Origin: JAHEIJ01 sp040235565
Lineage (GTDB): Bacteria > Pseudomonadota > Gammaproteobacteria > UBA6429 > Thiohalophilaceae
Direction of reading: 5' to 3'
DNA length: 19,865 nucleotides
Assembly: GCA_040235565.1 (NCBI GenBank)
Contig: JBECLA010000092.1
Location: 1-19,865 of the forward strand
This document shows positions 1 to 6,065 of this stretch, piece after piece. Position 1 is the stretch's first letter. Every line of letters starts with the position of its first letter. The translations under genes were made by a program, and so were the position numbers. Below the pieces are notes generated by a model. That model was not told where the DNA came from. It saw only the letters and a list, made by a program, of their open reading frames with translations, and did no database searches.

Positions 1-128
1 GCTACTCGGGGACAACCCTTCGACGCCGCCGAGTCCCGCAGAGAAAATCAGATATCTCGAGCTGTTGTTTGAGGGAGCAACGCGAGCGAGTTTACAGCGA
101 GAGCTGATTTTCGCGAGGAACGAGGGCA

Positions 129-160
129 TGCCTATTCTCAATGACTATTGAGAATAGGCA
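129..160. repeat. Perfect 13-bp inverted repeat (hairpin)
   Basis: TGCCTATTCTCAA (129-141) and its exact reverse complement (148-160) flank a 6-base loop, TGACTA. There is no T-run on either side, so a simple intrinsic terminator is not supported. It belongs to the repeat cluster downstream of the methyltransferase gene. Confidence 0.85.
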
Positions 161-184
161 CAAGTCGTGGGGTGCCGTTTCTTT

Positions 185-218
185 GGTTACTTTCTTTGGG
201 CAAACAAAGAAAGTAACC
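185..218. repeat. Perfect 14-bp inverted repeat (hairpin)
   Basis: GGTTACTTTCTTTG (185-198) pairs exactly with CAAAGAAAGTAACC (205-218) around the loop GGCAAA. The 'GGTTACTTTCTTTG...CAAAGAAAGTAACC' pattern is familiar from dispersed intergenic repeats in several proteobacteria. It could end transcription of the minus-strand methyltransferase gene, although a T-tract is missing. Confidence 0.85.
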
Positions 219-403
219 CGCCCATAGCGGCACAGCCGCGGGGCGGAATAAAATATAGATTCAAAGGTAACTCTTCCTCAGCGCGATAGCGCGGGGCGAA
301 ATAAACACAACAATGAAAGATGAGATTGCCACGTGTTGCTCGCAATGACCGTATAACCGGCCTCGGCTTTGGGCCCACCCCTCCTTAACAAAGCGGCACG
401 ATC

Positions 404-1066
404 CTACCGTTTCCTCGCCAGCGTAAGTCCATCACCAATCGGCACCAGGCTGATGCTGACCCGCTCGTCCTTGTGGAGCCGGTCATTCAACTCACGCAGC
501 GCCAGCGTGTCGGCCTCCTGATCCGATGGATCAGCGACCGCCCCGCCCCACAAGGTATTGTCGAACATTATCAGCCCGCCACGGCGCACCAGTGTCAGGC
601 AGCTTTCGTAGTAATTCAGATAATTGGTTTTATCGGCATCGATGAAAGCCATGTCAAACGTTTCCGTCCCGCCGTTTTCGATCAGGTTCGCGAGCGTGTC
701 CAGAGCGGGTGCGAGATGCAGATCAATGCGTGCCTCAACCCCGGCATCGCGCCAGAAGCGGCGTCCGATCTCGGTCCATTCCCGGTTGATATCACAACAT
801 ACCAGTTCGCCGTGTTCGGGCATGGCTTGCGCCAGGCGCAGGGCGCTGTAGCCCGTAAACGTGCCGATTTCGATGATGCGTTCGGCGCCGAGCATTTCCA
901 CCAGCAGCGCCATGAACTGGCCCTGCTCGGGAGAGATTTGCATTCGACTCATTTCCAGTTGCGAAGTAATCTCACGCAGTTCTCGCAGCAAATCATTTTC
1001 CCGCACCGAGTGATCCAGCAGGTACTGGTAGAGGGTCTCATCCAGATTAATGGTGCGGTTGCTCAT
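404..1066 (-). CDS. SAM-dependent O-methyltransferase (caffeoyl-CoA OMT-like family)
   Basis: A 220-residue soluble class I methyltransferase, the usual length for the bacterial members of the caffeoyl-CoA/catechol O-methyltransferase group (Methyltransf_3). The SAM-binding motif I is EIGTFTGYSAL (66-76), followed by the acidic strand-2 end CCDIN (90-94). FIDADK (141-146) and FDN (168-170) match the divalent-metal-binding residues of this family, which activate a vicinal hydroxyl for methyl transfer. The physiological acceptor cannot be told; bacterial homologues are often promiscuous on catechols. A weak AGGA lies about 13 bases before the ATG. It stands alone on the minus strand, divergent from eptA, and ends next to the repeat cluster. 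Confidence 0.88.
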   Translation of the reverse strand: MSNRTINLDETLYQYLLDHSVRENDLLRELREITSQLEMSRMQISPEQGQFMALLVEMLGAERIIEIGTFTGYSALRLAQAMPEHGELVCCDINREWTEIGRRFWRDAGVEARIDLHLAPALDTLANLIENGGTETFDMAFIDADKTNYLNYYESCLTLVRRGGLIMFDNTLWGGAVADPSDQEADTLALRELNDRLHKDERVSISLVPIGDGLTLARKR

Positions 1067-1372
1067 AAGTCTTCATATCCTGTTTATACCTGTGTAAAAC
1101 ATAACACTGCGTTCTCGAATAAACGACCAGAAACCCTATATGTTATTGAATAATAATAAATAAATATGAGCATCATTTTCATAAACAGCAATCTGGAGGA
1201 GGTATTAAGGTGATGTTAAGTTTAGCCAGATAAGATCCGACCCACCGGACAATGGTGTAAATTATTTAACACGGGCAACAAGGTTATAAGTATTAAATGA
1301 CCTTGGAGTTGCATCCAAACGACTAATTCTCTTTCACTGCTTTCATATTTCCTGTTAAACATTCAGTCCTTC
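1067..1372. promoter_or_regulatory. Divergent intergenic region between the O-methyltransferase gene and eptA
   Basis: An AT-rich 306-base region that must hold promoters for both flanking genes. It contains a direct repeat resembling a PmrA box at 1204-1220, a strong Shine-Dalgarno-like GGAGGAGG at 1195-1202, and two overlapping mini reading frames (1166-1213 and 1213-1233). A TAAGAT hexamer at 1231-1236 could be a -10 element. No hidden longer gene was found. Confidence 0.5.
1204..1220 (+). promoter_or_regulatory. Possible PmrA-type box upstream of eptA
   Basis: ATTAAG-GTGAT-GTTAAG is a direct repeat with an 11-base period. The PmrA (BasR) box is (C/T)TTAA(G/T)-N5-(C/T)TTAA(G/T); each half-site here differs only in the first base. 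eptA (pmrC) is the classic PmrA target, so the placement makes sense. The box lies 153 bases upstream of the ATG, and a TAAGAT -10 candidate starts 10 bases after it, which is closer than usual. TTAA is frequent in AT-rich DNA, so this is tentative. Confidence 0.35.
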
Positions 1373-3016
1373 ATGGTAGATACAACCCACCTCGTTTCAA
1401 ACTGGAAGAATACAACGCTTATTCTGGTAACCGCTTTTTCCCTGTTACTATTCTATAACATTGCATTTTTCAGGAACATCATTGCTGCCTATCCGCTCAC
1501 CCTTGGCAACAGTCTCTTTATCGGTTCGATTGCCCTCTTGCTGCTTGGCCTGATCACAATATTACTGACGCTTTTCAGCTCCAGATACACTATCAAGCCT
1601 GCCTTGGTTTTTATCGTCCTTCTGTCGTCATGCGCCAGTTATTTCATGGATAGTTACAATGTGGTCATCGATACGTCCATGATAGACAACATCATTAATA
1701 CGAACTTATCTGAATCAGCTGACTTGTTCAGCCTCAAACTTGTCATCTACCTGTTCCTGCTGGGCATAGTGCCATCGATTTTTATACTTAAACTGAATAT
1801 ATCTTACAGCACGTTTAAACAAGAATTTATTACAAAATTGATAATTCTTGTTATTGCCCTGGCCGTTATCATCTCGCAGATGTTAATTTTCAGTAAAAGT
1901 TACAGTTCGTTTATCCGGGAGCATAAAATGCTCAGGTACTATACCAATCCTGTTACTTACCTCCATTCCAGTATCGCCTATCTCAACCAAAAACTCGGTG
2001 TCAGCACTACAGTCATGCAACCCGTTGGGCAGGATGCAATAATACCTGCATCAGACGATGACCGGGAGCTGGTCATATTGGTGATTGGTGAAACAGCGCG
2101 GGCCGATCGCTTTTCGTTAAACGGCTACAGCAAACAAACCAACCCGTTATTGCAAAAAGAACAGGTGGTTAGTTTTAATAATGTCACCTCCTGCGGTACC
2201 GCAACTGCCGTATCCGTACCCTGTATGTTTTCATTCTATACAAGAGACAACTATTCTGACGAACATGCCAGAGATACTGAAAACTTGCTTGACGTTTTAC
2301 AGCACGCCGGTATTACCATATTGTGGCGAGACAATAATTCCGACTCGAAAAACGTCGCTCTGCGCGTTCCATATCAGGACTATAAATCACCGGACGTAAA
2401 CCCGGTATGCGATGAGGAATGCCGGGACGAGGGCATGCTGGCGGGATTACAAGAATTCATTGACAAACAGACCGCTGGCGACATTCTCATTGTGCTTCAC
2501 GCAATGGGCAACCACGGACCTGCGTATTACAAACGTTATCCCGGGACGTTCGAGAAATTCACACCGGCATGTCACACCAATCAACTGGAAAACTGCACCA
2601 ATGAGGAGATTAATAACGCCTATGACAATGCGATTTTATATACCGACTATTTTTTGTCCAAGACTATTAACCTTTTGAAGCACAATGATGACAAATACGA
2701 GACTGCCATGTTCTACATAAGCGATCATGGTGAATCACTTGGTGAAAATAATGTGTATCTACATGGCTTGCCCTATATTTTTGCCCCGGACACACAGAAA
2801 AAAGTAGCAGCCGTACTCTGGTTGGGTAAGCGTTTTTATGAAGACAGTCTGAACATCAATACGATCAAGAAAAATGCCGATAATGCATTTTCTCATGACA
2901 ACCTTTTCCATACGATACTTGGCCTGATGGAGTTGAAGACTGCCGTTTATGACCAGAATCTGGACATCCTCTCATATGCCAGAAAGAACCACTTAACCAG
3001 ACTGACAACCCGCTAA
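1373..3016 (+). CDS. eptA: Lipid A phosphoethanolamine transferase (EptA/PmrC/MCR family)
   Basis: This inner-membrane enzyme transfers phosphoethanolamine from phosphatidylethanolamine to lipid A, lowering surface negative charge and raising resistance to cationic peptides such as polymyxin. The N-terminal third (about 15-175) has five hydrophobic segments (DUF1705 domain). The periplasmic sulfatase-like domain starts near 230. E240, catalytic T278 within CGTATAVSVPC (274-284), H381, D451-H452 in SDHGES and H464 match the zinc, nucleophile and substrate residues of EptA and MCR-1. Cysteine pairs such as C274/C284 fit the disulfide pattern. Its 547-residue length is normal. No alternative ATG, GTG or TTG lies in frame between the upstream TGA at 1298 and this ATG, although the ribosome binding site is weak. 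The gene is clearly more AT-rich than the fdh genes, which may indicate transfer. Confidence 0.93.
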   Translation: MVDTTHLVSNWKNTTLILVTAFSLLLFYNIAFFRNIIAAYPLTLGNSLFIGSIALLLLGLITILLTLFSSRYTIKPALVFIVLLSSCASYFMDSYNVVIDTSMIDNIINTNLSESADLFSLKLVIYLFLLGIVPSIFILKLNISYSTFKQEFITKLIILVIALAVIISQMLIFSKSYSSFIREHKMLRYYTNPVTYLHSSIAYLNQKLGVSTTVMQPVGQDAIIPASDDDRELVILVIGETARADRFSLNGYSKQTNPLLQKEQVVSFNNVTSCGTATAVSVPCMFSFYTRDNYSDEHARDTENLLDVLQHAGITILWRDNNSDSKNVALRVPYQDYKSPDVNPVCDEECRDEGMLAGLQEFIDKQTAGDILIVLHAMGNHGPAYYKRYPGTFEKFTPACHTNQLENCTNEEINNAYDNAILYTDYFLSKTINLLKHNDDKYETAMFYISDHGESLGENNVYLHGLPYIFAPDTQKKVAAVLWLGKRFYEDSLNINTIKKNADNAFSHDNLFHTILGLMELKTAVYDQNLDILSYARKNHLTRLTTR

Positions 3017-3336
3017 CCTGCGCAAACCATCATTGCGACACCTTTGGTCAAGAATGCATAGCGCACATATGACAAACTGATGACTGTCGTCCAGACTGCA
3101 CCACAACGATAACAAGACAGAACGATAATTCACTTTAGCCCGTTAACAGGCACTCATCCGCACGACTGGATCATTCCGGTTACATGTCCTAAGCTGTCAT
3201 TGCAAAACACCTCAACTTGCCGCAACATCCACATACGGGTAACCACTTACTGGTTCTGATAAAAAAATAGAAAGCGTAAACTACCCGTGAAGCAACCTGT
3301 GATGAAAAACAACCTCATACAACCTCAACAGGAGAA
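3017..3336. other. Intergenic region between eptA and the bacteriohemerythrin gene
   Basis: A 320-base stretch with no coding potential that I can support. No T-tailed terminator is seen after eptA. A 7-bp inverted repeat, ACGGGTA (3235-3241) and TACCCGT (3282-3288), brackets an A-rich segment upstream of the hemerythrin gene and could be an operator, but this is weak. A clear AGGAG ribosome binding site sits at 3330-3334. No sigma-54 consensus was found here. Confidence 0.4.
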
Positions 3337-3744
3337 ATGCTTGTGAAAGATATAGTCTGGGACCACGTACTCAGTATCGGGATCGATGAAATCGATGAGG
3401 ACCACCGCAGGCTGGTGGAACTTTTTAACCTTCTCAACCATTCAGTAACTGGTGGGGAATCGCAAGAATATCTGGAGGCGGTACTGGCGGAGCTAATCAA
3501 TTGCACTGTCTGGCACTTCAGTCATGAAGAGCGCTTGATGCTGAAGTATGGTTATGAGGGATTCGCAGAACACAAAACGGAACACCGGGAATTGGTCAAC
3601 AGCGTCAAGGAGCTACAACAGAAGATCCTGCAGGCGGGAAAATTCGAGGCGAATGAAGATCTCGACTTTCTGGAGCGTTGGTTAACTCAACATATCCTCA
3701 CTGACGACATGAAACTGGGTACTTATCTTGCCCAGACGATGTGA
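3337..3744 (+). CDS. Bacteriohemerythrin (single-domain O2-binding diiron protein)
   Basis: A 135-residue soluble hemerythrin that binds O2 at a non-heme diiron site. All seven ligands are present with normal spacing: H23, H60, E64, H79, H83, H119 and D124, in contexts DEDHRR, WHFSHEE, EHKTEH and HILTDD. The start is well set by AGGAG five bases from the ATG; an in-frame GTG two codons later is less likely. Single-domain bacteriohemerythrins are proposed to store, deliver or scavenge oxygen, often in microaerophiles. Next to an oxygen-sensitive molybdenum/Fe-S formate dehydrogenase it could protect against O2, but it is convergent with that cluster and has its own upstream region, so a functional link is inference only. 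Confidence 0.93.
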   Translation: MLVKDIVWDHVLSIGIDEIDEDHRRLVELFNLLNHSVTGGESQEYLEAVLAELINCTVWHFSHEERLMLKYGYEGFAEHKTEHRELVNSVKELQQKILQAGKFEANEDLDFLERWLTQHILTDDMKLGTYLAQTM

Positions 3745-3785
3745 GCGTTGCTTTTCAAATACCTTACAACTTCAGTCGGCGATCG

Positions 3786-3926
3786 CTACCAGACATTACA
3801 GTGACGGCTCTCCAACAGTTGCTGCCAGAGACCACCGACACTGGTAGCCTGATTCAATTCCAGTTGCAGCGCAGCCTGACCAAAGTGTTCGCGCAGGCTG
3901 GCGAATAACAAGACGTTGATCCGCAA
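3786..3926 (-). pseudogene. moaD: Truncated moaD (molybdopterin synthase small subunit) remnant
   Basis: A 46-codon reading frame begins with TTG six bases after the fdhC stop. It reads MRINVLLFASLREHFGQ and then AALQLELNQATSVGGLWQQL, which matches the N-terminal beta-grasp half of MoaD (compare the 'VLFFA..RE..G' start of E. coli MoaD). Full MoaD has about 80 residues and must end in Gly-Gly, the site of thiocarboxylation. Here a TAG comes after LLESRHCNVW, and no frame beyond it restores the missing half or the GG tail. The fragment therefore cannot act as a sulfur carrier and is most likely a gene cut off by a rearrangement between it and the hemerythrin gene. Its place suggests moaD was once the last gene of the fdh operon. 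The start codon has no clear ribosome binding site. Confidence 0.62.
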
Positions 3927-3932
3927 TGACGT

Positions 3933-5006
3933 TTACCCGGGCGCCACAGGTTGTTCACGCTGCGTCGTGGGGCGCTCTTGTTGTTCAACAGTTTCACCCG
4001 ACATGACCTGCTCATACCATAGGTCATGATGTTGTTTGGCCCAGGCTTCATCCACCTCACCAGTGAACATGCCTTCAAAGGAGCCCTCGTTACCGATGGT
4101 ACCGAGATAAATATGACCCAGCACGAAAGCGCTGAGAATGAGTGCGCTCACGGCATGGATCACATTGGCACTTTGCATGACCCCACGCTCAAACGCCAGA
4201 TTGGGAAACAACATGACGATACCGGAGATCATCAAACCGATACCCGTAATAAACAGAACCCAGAACCAGATTTTCTCTGCGCCATTGACCTTGTAAGCAT
4301 GTGCATGCTGTTTACCAACATACCCACCGCCGATCTTGAACCATTCCCAGTCAACCTTGTTGAGAAAGTTCTCCCGGAACCACATGGTAAGCATAAGTAC
4401 CAAACCGACCACAAAGAACAGTGACAGATAATCATGCACCAGCTTGGCAAACTGGGCATAAGTGGCAAATCCCTCATTACCAAATACCGGAATCAGTACG
4501 GCGCGACCGTACAATAGACTCAATCCGGTCAGGGCAAGGAGAATAAACAGGATCGCCACAAACCAATGCAATGATCGTTCGTAGACCGTCCATCGCAATA
4601 ACTTTCTATCGGTACGTTGCTCCAGCTTGGCCTTGCCAACAATCAGATGGAACAGGACCAGGACAACCACGGCAAGACCGAGCGTCCATGATCCCAGGGT
4701 GGCAACCGGACCGTTGCGTATCTGCCGCCAGTTCTGACCACCATTCTGGATAAGTGTATTGGTCTCCTGTCCCTTGACTGCGGTATACCCGCTATCACCC
4801 TGACGAACGTCACGCCAGTAATTGGCGCGGGGATTGGAATCGTTCTTGAATTCGGCATACGCCGCGTTGAAGCCAACCATTTGCCAGCTAACGAGCAGCG
4901 GTGCGGTCAGCACCAGCAGTGCCGTCAAAGTCATTACCCAGACTTTGCCCATGCGACGCTTGCTTCGAGATCGTGCCTTCGGTGCCTGTTTTGACTGTGC
5001 TGTCAT
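3933..5006 (-). CDS. fdhC: Formate dehydrogenase gamma subunit, cytochrome b556
   Basis: The membrane anchor that takes electrons from FdhB through two b hemes to quinone. I place the start at 5006 (357 residues) because AGGAG lies seven bases before it; an in-frame ATG nine codons upstream has no such site. A basic N-terminus precedes a signal-anchor-like helix (22-44). A periplasmic stretch follows, with YTAVKGQETNTLIQ (74-87) and NWRQIRNGP (92-100), typical of the longer FdhC form. Hydrophobic helices lie at about 106-125, 147-167, 188-210, 246-267 and 281-302. H147, H191, H284 and H298 are the likely heme ligands. It is longer than E. coli FdnI (217 residues) because of the N-terminal extension. 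It is last in the fdh operon apart from the moaD remnant. Confidence 0.92.
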   Translation of the reverse strand: MTAQSKQAPKARSRSKRRMGKVWVMTLTALLVLTAPLLVSWQMVGFNAAYAEFKNDSNPRANYWRDVRQGDSGYTAVKGQETNTLIQNGGQNWRQIRNGPVATLGSWTLGLAVVVLVLFHLIVGKAKLEQRTDRKLLRWTVYERSLHWFVAILFILLALTGLSLLYGRAVLIPVFGNEGFATYAQFAKLVHDYLSLFFVVGLVLMLTMWFRENFLNKVDWEWFKIGGGYVGKQHAHAYKVNGAEKIWFWVLFITGIGLMISGIVMLFPNLAFERGVMQSANVIHAVSALILSAFVLGHIYLGTIGNEGSFEGMFTGEVDEAWAKQHHDLWYEQVMSGETVEQQERPTTQREQPVAPG

Positions 5007-5029
5007 AGCAATCTCCTGTTTATCAGGCC

Positions 5030-5206
5030 TCACCGGTCGTATTGCTCACTGATGCGACGATCAAGTTGCTGAGCCAGTTCAGGTGAGCGGGCCCGTTCGC
5101 TTTTCAGGTAACTGTCATTCGGCACCCATGGTTCCTGCACATGGGTGTTGCACGCTGCCAGCATGATGGCTATAGCCAGCAGTAATCCTGTACGGAAGCC
5201 CATCAT
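5030..5206 (-). CDS. Small lipoprotein between fdhB and fdhC (second of a pair)
   Basis: A 58-residue lipoprotein precursor. A signal peptide (1-18) ends in the lipobox LAAC with lipidated Cys19, leaving a mature peptide of only 40 residues rich in charged residues (PELAQQLDRRISEQYDR at the end). I chose the start at 5206, ten codons into the longer frame, because AAGGGA lies about ten bases upstream and the lipoprotein signal fits. It sits 23 bases upstream of fdhC and downstream of a similar small lipoprotein, so it is almost certainly co-transcribed with the dehydrogenase. No family is recognised. It may be an accessory or assembly factor on the periplasmic face of the complex. Mature residue 2 is Asn, not Asp, so inner-membrane retention by the +2 rule is not clearly indicated. 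Confidence 0.75.
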   Translation of the reverse strand: MMGFRTGLLLAIAIMLAACNTHVQEPWVPNDSYLKSERARSPELAQQLDRRISEQYDR

Positions 5207-5236
5207 GTTCTGCTTTCCCTTGTGTCTCTTATCCAA

Positions 5237-5434
5237 TCAGCGATCGCTCTGGCCTGCCTTGAAGCGTTCATCCAGATCTTTCTGTAATTGCTGTTGTTTC
5301 AACTCCGACAACAGCGGGTCCTTCTGACCCTTGTATTCGCCCGGTTCATGGATGCTGACGTCGACATCCTCATAGCAGCCGCTCAACATTAACGAACTGC
5401 TGACAAGAAACAATACGGTTACCAGTATGCGCAT
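5237..5434 (-). CDS. Small lipoprotein between fdhB and fdhC (first of a pair)
   Basis: A 65-residue lipoprotein precursor with signal peptide 1-19, lipobox LSGC and lipidated Cys20. The 46-residue mature part has an acidic start (YEDVDVSIHEPGEYKG) and a charged, probably helical C-terminal half (SELKQQQLQKDLDERFKAG). The start at 5434 is set by AGAGGAAG just upstream; the longer in-frame start would put 18 unlikely residues before the signal peptide. It lies 26 bases after fdhB and 30 bases before the second small lipoprotein. The two share an order of features (Cys, Val, Glu-Pro, Leu-x-Ser-Glu, a Leu-Asp-x-Arg helix, final Asp-Arg), so they may be diverged duplicates. The function is unknown; membership of the formate dehydrogenase complex is inferred from position. 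Confidence 0.78.
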   Translation of the reverse strand: MRILVTVLFLVSSSLMLSGCYEDVDVSIHEPGEYKGQKDPLLSELKQQQLQKDLDERFKAGQSDR

Positions 5435-5460
5435 CGTTCTTCCTCTGACCGTGTAAAAAG

Positions 5461-6048
5461 TTACTTGGTCCCGTAGGCAGCTTCCCAACCCCAGGTCTGG
5501 GGTCGCCCGCCGCGCTTGAGTACCCGTTTGCGATAAATATCCGCCACCAGGTCACCATCACCCGCCAGCAGCGCCTTGGTTGCACACATTTCGGCACACA
5601 ACGGTAACTTACCTTCGGAGATACGGTTGCGTCCGTACTTGGCATATTCCGCATCGGAATTATCTGCTTCCGGACCACCCGCACAGAACGTGCATTTATC
5701 CATTTTGCCGCGCACTGCGAAAGCCGCCTGTTGCGGGAACTGCGGGGCCCCGAACGGACAGGCATAGAAGCAATAGCCACAACCGATGCACTGGTCCTTA
5801 TCGTGCAGGACAATCCCGTCTTCTGTGGTATAGAAAACATCCACCGGGCAGACCGCAGCGCAAGGTGCGTCGGTACAGTGCATGCAGGCCACAGAGATGG
5901 ATTTCTCACCAGGTTGGCCATCGTTGAGGGTAACGACACGCCGCCGGTTCACACCCCAGGGCACCTCGTGTTCATTCTTGCAGGCGGTGACACAGCCGTT
6001 GCATTCGATACAACGCTCGGCATCGCAAAGAAATTTCATACGTGCCAT
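5461..6048 (-). CDS. fdhB: Formate dehydrogenase beta subunit, four-cluster ferredoxin
   Basis: The electron-transfer subunit linking the FdhA active site to FdhC. Sixteen cysteines are arranged for four [4Fe-4S] clusters: C13/C16/C19/C23, C55/C58/C63/C67, C87/C90/C93/C97 and C119/C122/C151/C155. Ligands are normally exchanged between the motifs in this DmsB/FdnH-like fold. At 195 residues it lacks the C-terminal transmembrane helix of E. coli FdnH (about 294 residues), so it should be held by contacts with FdhA and FdhC, as in the shorter Wolinella-type subunit. There is no signal peptide; it would cross the membrane with FdhA by the Tat route. AAGGAGG precedes the ATG by nine bases, and fdhA ends 17 bases upstream, so the genes are co-transcribed. 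Confidence 0.95.
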   Translation of the reverse strand: MARMKFLCDAERCIECNGCVTACKNEHEVPWGVNRRRVVTLNDGQPGEKSISVACMHCTDAPCAAVCPVDVFYTTEDGIVLHDKDQCIGCGYCFYACPFGAPQFPQQAAFAVRGKMDKCTFCAGGPEADNSDAEYAKYGRNRISEGKLPLCAEMCATKALLAGDGDLVADIYRKRVLKRGGRPQTWGWEAAYGTK

Positions 6049-6065
6049 AAATGAGTCCTCCTTAA

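Larger units (their letters stand above)
1..403. repeat. Gene-free cluster of hairpin repeats
   Basis: No convincing gene is visible in this 403-base stretch. It holds several inverted repeats packed end to end: GAAAATCAG (43-51) against CTGATTTTC (104-112), a perfect 13-bp stem at 129-160, a perfect 14-bp stem at 185-218, and two short GC-rich stems at 227-239 and 281-292. The part at about 314-350, read on the minus strand, has the 'GTCATTGCGAGC...GTGGCAATCTC' look of dispersed intergenic repeats common in proteobacteria. A 63-codon minus-strand reading frame crosses the repeats but has no protein-like features. Whether the cluster is multicopy in this genome cannot be seen here. Confidence 0.7.

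Noticed and set aside
187..378. 63-codon minus-strand frame in the repeat cluster
   Set aside because: It runs through hairpin repeats and is of the kind produced by dispersed intergenic repeats; no ribosome binding site or family features.
1..403. CRISPR array
   Set aside because: The repeats are not regularly spaced identical direct repeats with unique spacers, and no cas genes are present.
473..1153. 226-codon plus-strand frame
   Set aside because: It is antisense to the well-supported O-methyltransferase gene and has no recognisable motif.
3235..3288. ACGGGTA/TACCCGT inverted repeat as an operator for the hemerythrin gene
   Set aside because: Arms are only 7 bp and 40 bases apart, so chance occurrence is likely.
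3741..3908. 55-codon GTG-initiated plus-strand frame overlapping the hemerythrin stop
   Set aside because: It reads openly but its sequence is explained as the antisense of the moaD remnant, which has clear family similarity; this frame has none.
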